Source: Bacteroidia bacterium (GTDB lineage: Bacteria > Bacteroidota > Bacteroidia > Flavobacteriales > Flavobacteriaceae). From it: a DNA stretch of 62,368 nucleotides. The DNA is taken from the NCBI GenBank assembly GCA_030430535.1, contig JAUIKY010000016.1:1-62368 (forward strand). The letters run 5' to 3'. Under the pieces are notes generated by a model. It was not told where the DNA came from. It saw only the letters and a program-made list of their open reading frames with translations, and did no database searches. Position numbers and translations under genes: made by a program. Below, in pieces: positions 34,313 through 42,956 of this stretch (its first letter is position 1; the number at the start of each line of letters is the position of its first letter).

Positions 34313-34342
34313 TTGTACAAATAAAACTTTGTACTAAATTTG
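34313..34342 (+). promoter_or_regulatory. Promoter of tRNA-Gln
   Basis: TTG (34313-34315, CTTG), exactly 19 nt, TAAATTTG (34335-34342): a textbook Bacteroidota promoter 16 nt before the tRNA 5' end. Confidence 0.75.
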
Positions 34343-34358
34343 CACCCTCAAATGGCAT

Positions 34359-34431
34359 TGGCCTATGGTGTAACTGGCAACACGTCTGGTTTTGGTCCAG
34401 AAGAGTCTAGGTTCGAGCCCTAGTAGGCCAA
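34359..34431 (+). tRNA. tRNA-Gln (anticodon TTG)
   Basis: 73 nt. Acceptor TGGCCTA (34359-34365) pairs with TAGGCCA (34424-34430). Anticodon stem TCTGG/CCAGA encloses loop TTTTGGT, giving TTG at 34392-34394 (reads CAA/CAG). T-arm CTAGGTTCGAGCCCTAG. CCA is not encoded. Confidence 0.95.
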
Positions 34432-34440
34432 CAAAATTTC

Positions 34441-34480
34441 AAAAAGTCTTTACGGTAAAATGTAAAGACTTTTTTTTTTT
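34441..34480 (+). terminator. Terminator after tRNA-Gln
   Basis: Stem AAAGTCTTTAC / GTAAAGACTTT with an 8-nt loop (GGTAAAAT) and a long T run ending at 34480. Confidence 0.88.
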
Positions 34481-34482
34481 GA

Positions 34483-34506
34483 TAAACATCATATAGGTGA
34501 TGTTTA
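34483..34506. promoter_or_regulatory. Perfect 9-bp inverted repeat upstream of the phytase-like gene
   Basis: TAAACATCA - TATAGG - TGATGTTTA, immediately after the tRNA terminator and ~140 nt before the next start codon. No T run follows, so it may be an operator rather than a terminator. The remaining ~140 nt up to 34647 show nothing definite. Confidence 0.35.
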
Positions 34507-34647
34507 CATTTTCTTAATGTTATTAAACTTTAGATTGCAATTTTTTAAAGTTCATTCTTATCATTTCATATTAAAATAAAATTGAGTTAATAGCCTAGCC
34601 TACTGTAATACTTTTATTTACTGGATAATTAATCCAACATAAATAAA

Positions 34648-37600
34648 ATGAAAAAAATTACATTTTTGGCTGGCCTATTGGCGCTGGCGTTTACAACAAC
34701 CGGTTTGGCTCAGAGCCCTTTGCAGCACTTGGCGTCTTACCAAACCAATGAAGAAGGTTCAGCAGAAACCGTAGCCTACGATGCTATTAATAAGCATGCG
34801 TTTTTCACCAACTCATCTACAAACACATTTACTATTGTAGATATCAGCACGCCAACCAGTCCTGTTTTAGTAAAATCGGTAGATTTATCTACTTATGGAG
34901 CAGGGCCCAATTCAATCGCCGTGCATGAAGACCTTGTAGCTGTAGCCGTTGAGGCCGCTATAAAGCAAAACCCTGGTGTAGTGGTGTTTTTTGATTTGGA
35001 TGGGAATTTCATCAAGCAAATTACGGCAGGAGCTTTGCCCGATATGCTAACCTTTACACCAGACTGCTCTAAACTTTTGGTGGCCAACGAAGGAGAGCCT
35101 TCAGATGATTATACCGTAGATCCAGAAGGTTCAATTACCGTTATCGATTTAACTTCTGGAATAGCTTCGGCAACTGCATCGCATATCAATTTTAATAATT
35201 ACGATGATAAAAAGGAATCGTTAAAGAATAAAGGCATTCGTATTTTCGGAAATAATGGAACCGCTAGTGTTTCACAAGATTTGGAGCCGGAATACATTAC
35301 CGTTATCGAAGATGGTACTAAAGCCTTTGTAAGCTGCCAAGAAAATAATGCTTTGTTGGTATTGGATTTAACAACCAATGCAATTTTAGATATTTTGCCT
35401 TTAGGTTATAAAAACCACCTTTTGGGAACGCCAACCGTTAGCAGTTATATTGTTAACGAATTGGAAGAAAATTGGCCAGCTTTAGGAACGCCAGTTTACG
35501 ATGGTGGTCAGCCTACTGTAATGTTGGGCGGTTTTTCTGGGTTGTTTTATGATGAAGCCAACTCAACCGCTAATGAGTATGTATTTTATGCTGTTCCCGA
35601 TAGAGGTCCGAATGATGCTACTACAAGCAAAAGCACTGTAACACCAGCGGCTGTACAAAATTTACGACCTTTTAAATTACCAAACTACCAAGGAAGAATA
35701 GCCAAATTCACTTTAAACAAAACAACAGGAGATATTACCCTGAACGAGCAAATTTTATTGACAAGGCAAGATGGTACTACGCCCATTACAGGAAAAGGAA
35801 ACATTCCCGGTTTTGATGAAGTGCCCGTAACCTACACCGATGCTTCTACAGATTATGCTAACGTTGATTATGTAGGGGCCGATTCAGAAGAATACCATGC
35901 GCTGCCTTACGATGAATACGGTGGGGATTTTGAAGGTATTTTGATTGACAAAGATGGTTATTTCTGGATGTGCGACGAGTACAGACCAGCCATTTATAAA
36001 TTTCAAGCCAACGGTACTTTGGTTGAGCGTTACGTGCCGGCCGGTACATCCTTGTTAGGCAACACGCCACAAACCGAAGGTACTTACGGGGCAGAAACTT
36101 TACCCGAGGTGTATTCAAAAAGAAGAGCCAATAGGGGTTTTGAAGCTATTGCTTACGATGAGGTGAAACACGTGGTTTATGCGTTTATACAATCGCCCAT
36201 TGAAAACCCTTCCAGTGCGGTTAGAAATAATTCTGATGTCATCAGGATTTTAGGAATCAACGCCGATACTGGTGTGCCTGTTGAAGAATATGTTTATCTA
36301 TTGGAAAGAAACAAAGATGCAGGTTACGCTTCTTCACGAGTGGATAAAATTGGTGATGCGGTTTATACCGGAAACGGAAAATTTTTGGTGATAGAAAGAG
36401 ATTCTGAAGGCCCAGACGCCGATTATGGTAAAAAGTATGTTTTTGAAATCGATATCAATCAGGCTACAAATATTCTTAATGTATCGCTTTCCAGCGGAAA
36501 AGAATTGGAAGAAATGAGTGCCGACGAAATAACGGCTGAAAACATTTTGCCTGTACACAAAAACAAGGTGGTCAATTTACCATCTATTGGTTATGTGTCG
36601 TCCGATAAAGCCGAAGGTATCGCCTTATTGCCAAACAACGAAATTGCGGTAATTAACGATAACGATTTTGGTTTGGCCGGGGCTGGAATTACCGATAATA
36701 GCGTTTTGGGTATCATTTCTTTTGCAAACGATTATGGTTTTGATGCTTCCAACAGAGACGGTGTTATCGATATAAAGCAGCATCCAACTTTGGGCGTTTT
36801 TATGCCAGATGCTATCGCTTCGTACACTGTGGGCGGTATGAATTATATAGTAACGGCCAACGAGGGCGATTCAAGAGACTACGGTGGCTATTCTGAAGAA
36901 GTACGCGTAAAGGATTTAGCGCTGAATCCAGCCTATTACCCTGATGCTACTACGCTTCAAGAAGATGAAAACCTTGGGCGATTAAAAACGACTACAGCCA
37001 ACGGCGATTACGATAACGATGGCTCTTACGAGCAAATTTATTCGTACGGCGGAAGGTCGTTTTCAATTTTTGATCAATACGGAAATATCGTGTTTGATAG
37101 TGGCGACCAATTCGGACAAAAAATTGCTGCTGAAGAACCAACATTGTTTAACGAAGACGAAGAAGAGTTTGATGACCGATCTGACGATAAAGGTTGCGAG
37201 CCTGAAGCTATTGCCGTAGCCGAAATTGAAGGAACCACTTATGCGTTTATTGGTTTAGAAAGGCAAAGTGCAATTTTAATGTTCGATATTACCGATCCAA
37301 AGGATGTAGAGTTTATTACCTATTACAAACACAATAGAATTTCGGGCGATGCGGCTCCGGAAATCATAAAATTTGTGCCTGCTGCCGACAGCCCCAACTC
37401 CAAGAATTTACTTTTGGTGGGTTATGAGGTGAGTGGTTCTTTAGGAATTATAGAAATTGGTGATGAGGCTTTAAGCGTAAGCCAAGACGTGTCCGAAAAC
37501 AATTTTAAAATTTACCCTAACCCTGTGGTGAATTCACAGTTAAAATTCAACAAAAACCTATCGGGAGCTATTTTTAATGCAAACGGGCAGGAAGTAAAAA

Positions 37601-37701
37601 GGTTTACCAATAAAACTGCTATTCAGGTTTCGGATCTAACATCGGGTGTTTATATTTTAAAAACCGAAAACCACGGTGTTAAGCGTTTTGTGAAACTGTA
37701 A
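34648..37701 (+). CDS. T9SS-secreted choice-of-anchor I protein with an embedded phytase-like domain
   Basis: 1017 aa with a signal peptide (residues 1-21, ending GLAQ). Residues ~25-245 look like the first half of the choice-of-anchor I beta-propeller (TPDCSKLLVANEGEPSDD). Residues ~255-690 resemble the esterase-like phytase domain (PDRGPNDATT, DFEGILIDKDGYFWMCDEYRP, NRGFEAIAYDE, DKAEGIALLPNNEIAVINDNDFG). Then the anchor I part resumes (MNYIVTANEGDSRDYGGYSEE, GCEPEAIAVAE). The C-terminus (~945-1017) is a type A T9SS sorting domain (KIYPNPV, GVYILKTENHGVKRFVKL). It probably hydrolyses phosphoesters outside the cell; not proven. Confidence 0.85.
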   Translation: MKKITFLAGLLALAFTTTGLAQSPLQHLASYQTNEEGSAETVAYDAINKHAFFTNSSTNTFTIVDISTPTSPVLVKSVDLSTYGAGPNSIAVHEDLVAVAVEAAIKQNPGVVVFFDLDGNFIKQITAGALPDMLTFTPDCSKLLVANEGEPSDDYTVDPEGSITVIDLTSGIASATASHINFNNYDDKKESLKNKGIRIFGNNGTASVSQDLEPEYITVIEDGTKAFVSCQENNALLVLDLTTNAILDILPLGYKNHLLGTPTVSSYIVNELEENWPALGTPVYDGGQPTVMLGGFSGLFYDEANSTANEYVFYAVPDRGPNDATTSKSTVTPAAVQNLRPFKLPNYQGRIAKFTLNKTTGDITLNEQILLTRQDGTTPITGKGNIPGFDEVPVTYTDASTDYANVDYVGADSEEYHALPYDEYGGDFEGILIDKDGYFWMCDEYRPAIYKFQANGTLVERYVPAGTSLLGNTPQTEGTYGAETLPEVYSKRRANRGFEAIAYDEVKHVVYAFIQSPIENPSSAVRNNSDVIRILGINADTGVPVEEYVYLLERNKDAGYASSRVDKIGDAVYTGNGKFLVIERDSEGPDADYGKKYVFEIDINQATNILNVSLSSGKELEEMSADEITAENILPVHKNKVVNLPSIGYVSSDKAEGIALLPNNEIAVINDNDFGLAGAGITDNSVLGIISFANDYGFDASNRDGVIDIKQHPTLGVFMPDAIASYTVGGMNYIVTANEGDSRDYGGYSEEVRVKDLALNPAYYPDATTLQEDENLGRLKTTTANGDYDNDGSYEQIYSYGGRSFSIFDQYGNIVFDSGDQFGQKIAAEEPTLFNEDEEEFDDRSDDKGCEPEAIAVAEIEGTTYAFIGLERQSAILMFDITDPKDVEFITYYKHNRISGDAAPEIIKFVPAADSPNSKNLLLVGYEVSGSLGIIEIGDEALSVSQDVSENNFKIYPNPVVNSQLKFNKNLSGAIFNANGQEVKRFTNKTAIQVSDLTSGVYILKTENHGVKRFVKL

Positions 37702-37732
37702 ATTACAGTTTTCATTTTAATTAAATGAATGA

Positions 37733-37763
37733 AAAAATCCCAACCGAACCGGTTGGGATTTTT
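37733..37763. terminator. Bidirectional terminator
   Basis: Perfect 14-bp stem AAAAATCCCAACCG / CGGTTGGGATTTTT with an AAC loop. It lies between the phytase-like gene and the converging trio 37784-38670. Confidence 0.88.
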
Positions 37764-37783
37764 GTTTAATACATTATAATTTT

Positions 37784-37984
37784 CTATTTCATTAATTTTT
37801 TCAATAGCATAAAGCCACCGTATTTTCCCATCAATTTGAGGCCAGACTGAATCCAGTTTAAGGGCTTCAAGCTATCTTTGTATTCCTCTTTTATGTTTTT
37901 CATCTCTTCCCACGCAATTTGCCTTTCAAGATTTAAAATCTTCAAATCACGTTCTATGCTTTCCGAATCTCGATATATTTTCAT
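37784..37984 (-). CDS. Small DUF6327-like protein
   Basis: 66 aa from the ATG at 37984 (a TTG two codons earlier overlaps the upstream stop). Charged amphipathic helix RDSESIERDLKILNLERQIAWEEMK-like region (residues 3-30), then a short region ending LLKKLMK. It resembles the small proteins found after YtxH and holin-like genes in Flavobacteriia. The gene begins 2 nt after the holin-like gene. Function unknown. Confidence 0.6.
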   Translation of the reverse strand: MKIYRDSESIERDLKILNLERQIAWEEMKNIKEEYKDSLKPLNWIQSGLKLMGKYGGFMLLKKLMK

Positions 37985-37986
37985 AA

Positions 37987-38334
37987 TCAATTAAAGAATT
38001 TTTTAGATAGCCTTTTAATGACAAAATTGTTGAGGTACTTGCGCAGTTGGAAGAGTATCACAGAAAGGATGAAAAACAACAGTCCAACCGAAACAAAACC
38101 TAAAGTTAAATTATTGAGTGCTTCGCCTATAGATAAAGCCAATGCCACGGCAACAAAACTTACTCCAATAAGGGCGAAGCCACCTATTAGAATAATTTTC
38201 ATAACCATACTGATGGAGATGGTTAATTGCTCAAAAATTTTGAGCTTATAGTATTTATAAGAGGTCTTTAAATACTTTTCACCAACTTTGGTAGCATGGG
38301 CATTTGTTTCGCTAACTGAATCTAATAAACTCAT
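37987..38334 (-). CDS. Holin-superfamily III-like membrane protein
   Basis: 115 aa. An N-terminal amphipathic region is followed by two strong TM helices at ~43-65 and ~73-95 and a basic tail (RKYLNNFVIKRLSKKF). The layout matches the phage-holin-family/Holin-X proteins encoded with YtxH proteins in Bacteroidota, which are thought to be envelope-stress or membrane-associated proteins rather than real holins. Middle gene of a three-gene unit with 3- and 2-nt gaps. Confidence 0.65.
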   Translation of the reverse strand: MSLLDSVSETNAHATKVGEKYLKTSYKYYKLKIFEQLTISISMVMKIILIGGFALIGVSFVAVALALSIGEALNNLTLGFVSVGLLFFILSVILFQLRKYLNNFVIKRLSKKFFN

Positions 38335-38337
38335 GTA

Positions 38338-38670
38338 TTACGATGTTTTCTGTAATCTTTTGTTCTTTTCCTTGAGGGATTTAAGCTTGCTTTCCAAAGC
38401 GGTTATAACGTCTTCGGCTTTATAACTGGCGTCTGAAACGATCGATTCAATTTCTTCATTGATATCTCGTTTTTTGCTACTCGCCGTGCTGGCAATTTGT
38501 TCTTTTAGGGCGTCGGCTTTTTCAGCCAACTTGTCCTTTGTGGCCTGTGCCTCATCAGCGATTCGTTGTCTGGTTTTACTGCCTTTGTCTGGCGCGAATA
38601 AAATTCCCAGTGCGGCTCCTAATGCGGTGCCGGCAACAATTCCTAAAAATGTACTTCCATTATTGTTCAT
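38338..38670 (-). CDS. YtxH domain protein
   Basis: 110 aa. Starts with a Gly/Ala-rich membrane helix ([23 protein letters not shown]), the YtxH hallmark, including the FAPxxG motif. A long Lys/Glu/Ala-rich coiled-coil region follows ([20 protein letters not shown]). Usually associated with general stress response. First gene of the unit; the downstream genes follow with 3- and 2-nt gaps. Confidence 0.85.
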   Translation of the reverse strand: MNNNGSTFLGIVAGTALGAALGILFAPDKGSKTRQRIADEAQATKDKLAEKADALKEQIASTASSKKRDINEEIESIVSDASYKAEDVITALESKLKSLKEKNKRLQKTS

Positions 38671-38793
38671 AGTATTTGATTTTTTTAGTGTTAAACTTGA
38701 TTATCACTAAATTACGCAAAATGAACGGTTTAATTTAACGTAAAACATTTAATTGTTGCCTTATATCAAAATATTGGAAAAACTACGGAATCA

Positions 38794-39150
38794 CTAAAGG
38801 CTGGCGATAGCTTCTTTGGCGGCTTCAACGGTTTTTTTGGAGCTTCCAATAAAAATTTGGTCGTTTACAATAATTACCGGGCGGCTCAAAAACGTATAAT
38901 GCTGCAAAATGTAGTTTTTAAAATCGCGCTCGGTAAGATCTTGGTTTTTCAAGTCCATTTCTTTGTAAAGTTTTGCCCGTTTGCTGAATAGCGTTTCGTA
39001 GCTTCCGGCCAATGTTTGCATCTCTTCCAACTGTTTTGCCGTAATGTCTTCGCTTTTTATGTCTTGTAAGATGAAGTCTGAAGGCAAATTCAACTCTTTT
39101 AGAATGCGCGTACAGGTGTTGCAGGTTTTTAGGTAGTATACTTTTTTCAT
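38794..39150 (-). CDS. ArsC/Spx-like thioredoxin-fold protein
   Basis: 118 aa of the arsenate-reductase-like (ArsC/YffB/Spx) family. CNTCTRILKELNL places the conserved Cys at the N-terminal end of helix 1, with a second Cys three residues away. FLSRPVIIVNDQIFIG is the cis-Pro strand with the family RPVI. It may reduce arsenate or act as a thiol switch; no ars operon is near, so arsenate resistance is not supported by context. Confidence 0.82.
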   Translation of the reverse strand: MKKVYYLKTCNTCTRILKELNLPSDFILQDIKSEDITAKQLEEMQTLAGSYETLFSKRAKLYKEMDLKNQDLTERDFKNYILQHYTFLSRPVIIVNDQIFIGSSKKTVEAAKEAIASL

Positions 39151-39208
39151 GGCATGTTATGTTTATAAAAACAAATTAAAACTATATTTATCGAAAAATT
39201 AAATTAAG

Positions 39209-39673
39209 ATGGATTTTACATTTCAGGTTTTACACAATACACGCCAGATTTTTACAAAAATAATTGAAGCCAACACTTTAGAGGATTTGAATAAAATACC
39301 TGCGGGCTTCAACAATAATATTATTTGGAACATTGGGCATATTGTGGTTACCGAACAATTGCTGGCTTATAAATTGTCGGGTTTGGAGCCATCGATTTCG
39401 GTAGATTTAATTAATAAATACCGAAAAGACACTAAGCCAGAGGGTGATGTTAGCCAAGCTGAAGTCGATGAAATTAAAGATTTATTGGTTTCTACCGTAA
39501 AGGAGACTGAAGAGAATTATAAAAAAGGGGCTTTTAACAACTACAATGCCTATACGGTTTCTACAACGGGCAACACTTTAAATAATATTGACGAGGCTAT
39601 GCAATTTATATTAACGCACGAAGGCATCCATTATGGTTATGTGTTGGCACTTTTAAAGGTGGTTAAACGCTAA
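39209..39673 (+). CDS. DinB superfamily protein
   Basis: 154 aa four-helix-bundle metalloprotein of the DinB/YfiT superfamily. Metal ligands are visible as NIGHIVVTEQ (first His) and THEGIHYG (His-x3-His). Relatives include thiol (bacillithiol) transferases; activity is not deducible. Its 3' end overlaps the converging DUF3298 gene by 21 nt. Confidence 0.85.
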   Translation: MDFTFQVLHNTRQIFTKIIEANTLEDLNKIPAGFNNNIIWNIGHIVVTEQLLAYKLSGLEPSISVDLINKYRKDTKPEGDVSQAEVDEIKDLLVSTVKETEENYKKGAFNNYNAYTVSTTGNTLNNIDEAMQFILTHEGIHYGYVLALLKVVKR

Positions 39674-40375
39674 AAAGGGCTCCGCCTCTTCATAAGGGAT
39701 TTTAAATTCTATAATTCCGGTGGAATAAGGAGCAATTTCATAAGTGTTGTAAAGCAATACAAGGCCATCTTCGGTGTAACCAATATTGGCTGGCAATTGG
39801 AATGTTTCTATGTCGAAAACAGCATGCTCTTTTTCGGCAATAGCTTTGTCGAAATATGGTTTTACCATTTCTTTGAACGCTTCAGGATTAGTAATTAATT
39901 TCTCGTTGCTGATCCTGTTTCCGGTAGTGGCGTTAAAATTTAAAAAGGAAATATTTGACAGGCCGTGAGCACCGCCTGTATTGGTGTATGTGGTAATGGC
40001 CACACAAATAATTTCGGGTGATTGATAAACCACTTCGCCGTCTATTTGGGCTTCCCAAGGCAATTCGGTTTCGGGGAAATCACGTTTAAAATCTTGGTAT
40101 TCTTTATTGAAGCGTTTTATGCTCTCTTCAATTGAAATGGAAGGAACGCTATCTGGGTCGCCAATATGCAGTGCCGCTGCTATGGTTTTTGTAATTTCAG
40201 AATTTATCTGCTCAGCTATAGTTTTTTTACCATTCGCTTCTGGAATATTAACTTCAACAATGGTATTGTTCTCGGTGGTAATATTGATTTCTGAAAAGCT
40301 TGTTTTTACTTCTTTGTTACAGGATAAAACGAGTAGAAAAATGAGAATATAAAAGTAGCGTTGTTTTTGAAGCAT
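39653..40375 (-). CDS. DUF3298/DUF4163 lipoprotein (RsiV-like)
   Basis: 240 aa with a lipoprotein signal (LIFLLVLSCNKE; lipid Cys ~19). The mature part has a DUF4163-like region (IEESIKRFNKEYQDFKRDFP) and a C-terminal DUF3298 region (TNTGGAHGLSNISFLNFN, YEIAPYSTGIIEFKIPYEE). Similar to the extracytoplasmic domain of the anti-sigma factor RsiV, but with no TM or cytoplasmic anti-sigma part. A lysozyme-binding or sensing role is only a guess. Confidence 0.82.
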   Translation of the reverse strand: MLQKQRYFYILIFLLVLSCNKEVKTSFSEINITTENNTIVEVNIPEANGKKTIAEQINSEITKTIAAALHIGDPDSVPSISIEESIKRFNKEYQDFKRDFPETELPWEAQIDGEVVYQSPEIICVAITTYTNTGGAHGLSNISFLNFNATTGNRISNEKLITNPEAFKEMVKPYFDKAIAEKEHAVFDIETFQLPANIGYTEDGLVLLYNTYEIAPYSTGIIEFKIPYEEAEPFLAFNHL

Positions 40376-40481
40376 AAAAGATTTGTTTATGCTATAAAGG
40401 TAACAATTGTGTTTAAATGGAATATTAAAATTATGCTAATTCAAAAGCGGAAGAATAATAGGGGAAATGTCGTGGCGTTGA

Positions 40482-41285
40482 TTAATCCAAATAATAAATA
40501 TAGCCAATGTTAACCCAAACCAGCCAGTCGTTGTTCTTGTTGCTTTCCAGTTGGTGGTTTAGTCCGTCAACCCAATCGCTGAAGTAGTATTGAAATCTGA
40601 AATCCAGCATTAAATCGGATAATTTATCCAATTTATACCGAACACCCGCACCTGTAACGACAGACCATGTGCTGCCCGGCGATGCATCAACCGAACCAGG
40701 TGCCCAAGCAGAATAAAAATTACTAGGGTCGGTAACATCGCCAACCGCTGTAGGATCTGGGTTGGCGTAGGTGGTGCTCACTTCTGGTGTAAAATAAGTA
40801 TAATGTACCCCCAAACTGGCAAAAGGAGCAAATCGGTAACCAAAAGCTTGGAACGAACGGATGCTAAGTGGAAAAAATTCCAATTGCGTACCTATGTCTA
40901 TATTTTCAGCAATGCCTTTATGACCGCGTAGCTGATTGGCTTCTACTGTATTTCTATTGGGGTCTACCCACTTCCCTAAATGCTCTAAATTGGTTTTGTT
41001 GTATGATAATTCATTTCTCAACTTAAAATGGTCATTGAAAAACGTATCGGTAGTGTAACAGTTACAATCGGCACGGTAGGCAAAATTTAGATAGTGAACT
41101 ATACCAATACCAAACCCTGAATTGCCAAAGTTGGTTTCAGAGTCATCGCTAACGCCATAATCAGATCTAAACTGCAATGGCCCTGCAATAACACCCAATT
41201 CATGGGAAAAGCCTAGTTGTGCGAAAACGGTCTGAAAACTTAAAAAGAGTAGTAACCCACAAGCCAAATATTTCAAGTTAAGCAT
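40482..41285 (-). CDS. Outer-membrane barrel, THC0290_0291-like family
   Basis: 267 aa from the ATG at 41285; a TTG at 41324 would extend it by 13 residues. Signal peptide MLNLKYLACGLLLF...VFAQ. Mature part begins LGFSHELGVIAGPLQFRSDYG and runs as alternating beta strands to YIYYLD. Contains a CNC pair in RADCNCYTTD. Resembles a family of flavobacterial proteins named after T. maritimum-type loci. Function unknown; probably an outer-membrane protein. Confidence 0.7.
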   Translation of the reverse strand: MLNLKYLACGLLLFLSFQTVFAQLGFSHELGVIAGPLQFRSDYGVSDDSETNFGNSGFGIGIVHYLNFAYRADCNCYTTDTFFNDHFKLRNELSYNKTNLEHLGKWVDPNRNTVEANQLRGHKGIAENIDIGTQLEFFPLSIRSFQAFGYRFAPFASLGVHYTYFTPEVSTTYANPDPTAVGDVTDPSNFYSAWAPGSVDASPGSTWSVVTGAGVRYKLDKLSDLMLDFRFQYYFSDWVDGLNHQLESNKNNDWLVWVNIGYIYYLD

Positions 41286-41432
41286 AAAGAGGATTAATTT
41301 TATTGAGGGCGTTACTACAGACAAATATAAAAAAAGTAGTTAAAGAAACAAATATTAATAGGTTAGGTGAAAATCACTAAAAATTTATATTATGAAATTC
41401 TAAAAAATATCACATATTTTTTGAAGAAAATG

Positions 41433-41440
41433 TATATTTG
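41433..41440 (+). promoter_or_regulatory. Possible -7 box for gdhA
   Basis: TATATTTG (exact TAnnTTTG), 45 nt before the ATG at 41485. No good -33 element. Confidence 0.42.
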
Positions 41441-41484
41441 TTTAGTTAAAATACATTTTTTTAAATTTTATATGATTGGAATCT

Positions 41485-42828
41485 ATGAAACAAAGTGTTG
41501 ACGAATTTTTGGAACTTGTAAAAAAAAGAAATGGCCATGAGCCCGAGTTTTTGCAAGCAGTAGAAGAGGTTGCTGAAACGGTAATCCCTTATATAGTAAA
41601 ACACGATATATATTATGGTAAGAATATTTTGCTGAGAATGGTCGAACCAGAACGGTTAATCTCTTTTAGGGTGTGTTGGGTTGATGATGATGGCGAGATT
41701 CAAGTGAACAGAGGGTACAGGATTCAAATGAATTCGGCCATAGGGCCATATAAAGGCGGTTTACGATTCCATCCTTCGGTAAATGCCAGTATTTTGAAAT
41801 TTTTAGCTTTCGAACAGGTGTTTAAAAACAGTTTAACCACGCTGCCCATGGGCGGTGGGAAAGGCGGAAGTGATTTCGACCCCAAAGGAAAAAGCGACAA
41901 TGAAATTATGAGGTTTTGCCATGCTTTTATGAGTGAACTTTTTAGGCACATTGGTCCCAATACCGATATTCCTGCTGGCGATATTGGCGTAGGTGCCCGG
42001 GAAATTGGCTTTCTGTTCGGGATGTATAAAAAACTGAATAATGAGTTTACGGGAGTGCTTACCGGAAAAGGGATGTCGTGGGGCGGTTCGTTAATTCGTC
42101 CAGAGGCAACGGGCTACGGTACGGTGTATTTTGCCCAAAAAATGTTGGAAACCAAAAACGATGATTTCGAAGGAAAGAAAGTGGTGGTGTCGGGGTCAGG
42201 TAACGTGGCGCAGTACGCCGCAGAAAAGGTACTCCAATTGGGCGGAACGGTGTTGACGCTTTCTGATTCTGGAGGGTATATTTATGATTCCGATGGGATC
42301 GATGAAGAAAAACTCAAATTCGTGATGCGGCTAAAGAATGAAAAACGGGGGCGCATTAGTGAATATTTAGATGAATATCCCAATGCCGAATACCACAAAG
42401 GGAAAACACCTTGGGGCGTAAAATGCGATGTGGCATTGCCTTGCGCAACACAAAACGAACTCGATAAAGATGATGCAGAAAAGCTGCTCGAAAACGGATG
42501 TATTTGCGTGAGTGAAGGTGCTAATATGCCTTCAACCAAAGGTGCCATTGTGGCTTTCCATAAAGCTAAAATACTGTTTGCGCCTGGTAAGGCCTCAAAT
42601 GCGGGAGGTGTAGCCACCTCTGGATTGGAAATGACACAAAACTCTTTGAGATATAAATGGACCCGGGAAGAGGTGGACAATAAGTTGAAAGATATTATGG
42701 CCGATATTCATAAATCGTGCCTGGAATACGGTAAAGACGAGGATGGCTATGTAGATTACGTTAGAGGTGCTAACATAGCCGGATTTGTAAAAGTGGCCGA
42801 TGCCATGTTAGCACAAGGTATTGTGTAA
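41485..42828 (+). CDS. gdhA: NADP-specific glutamate dehydrogenase
   Basis: Reductive amination of 2-oxoglutarate to glutamate with NADPH. 447 aa from the ATG at 41485, the size of the hexameric NADP type; a TTG at 41476 was rejected. The substrate domain has GPYKGGLRFHPSV and the catalytic-Lys segment LPMGGGKGGSDFDPKG. The nucleotide domain has VVVSGSGNVAQYAAEK. The segment ANAGGVATSGLEMTQNS is present. A central ammonia-assimilation gene, monocistronic, with a terminator at 42861-42887. Confidence 0.97.
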   Translation: MKQSVDEFLELVKKRNGHEPEFLQAVEEVAETVIPYIVKHDIYYGKNILLRMVEPERLISFRVCWVDDDGEIQVNRGYRIQMNSAIGPYKGGLRFHPSVNASILKFLAFEQVFKNSLTTLPMGGGKGGSDFDPKGKSDNEIMRFCHAFMSELFRHIGPNTDIPAGDIGVGAREIGFLFGMYKKLNNEFTGVLTGKGMSWGGSLIRPEATGYGTVYFAQKMLETKNDDFEGKKVVVSGSGNVAQYAAEKVLQLGGTVLTLSDSGGYIYDSDGIDEEKLKFVMRLKNEKRGRISEYLDEYPNAEYHKGKTPWGVKCDVALPCATQNELDKDDAEKLLENGCICVSEGANMPSTKGAIVAFHKAKILFAPGKASNAGGVATSGLEMTQNSLRYKWTREEVDNKLKDIMADIHKSCLEYGKDEDGYVDYVRGANIAGFVKVADAMLAQGIV

Positions 42829-42860
42829 AGTAAAACCAACTAAACTAAATTAAGCCAATG

Positions 42861-42887
42861 AAAGCTTCCTGAAAGGGAAGCTTTTTT
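42861..42887 (+). terminator. Terminator after gdhA
   Basis: AAAGCTTCC / GGAAGCTTT (42861-42869, 42876-42884) followed by Ts. Confidence 0.8.
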
Positions 42888-42931
42888 GGTTATAAATATA
42901 TGATTTCGAAGTAAAACTCGTTAGTTATAAA

Positions 42932-42939
42932 TATATTTG
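42932..42939 (+). promoter_or_regulatory. Possible -7 box for porZ
   Basis: TATATTTG (exact TAnnTTTG), 17 nt before the ATG at 42957. No clear -33 box. Confidence 0.4.
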
Positions 42940-42956
42940 AACTTTCAAAAGTCCCT

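Noticed and set aside
37987-38334. Evidence of a prophage from the holin-like gene
   Set aside because: No other phage genes are near. The gene sits with YtxH and a small DUF6327-like gene, a common chromosomal trio in Bacteroidota.
38794-39150. Arsenate resistance locus
   Set aside because: The ArsC-like fold alone does not show arsenate reduction; no arsB, acr3 or arsR gene is in the window. The BASS transporter at 23586-24545 is of the SBF-like type, not Acr3.
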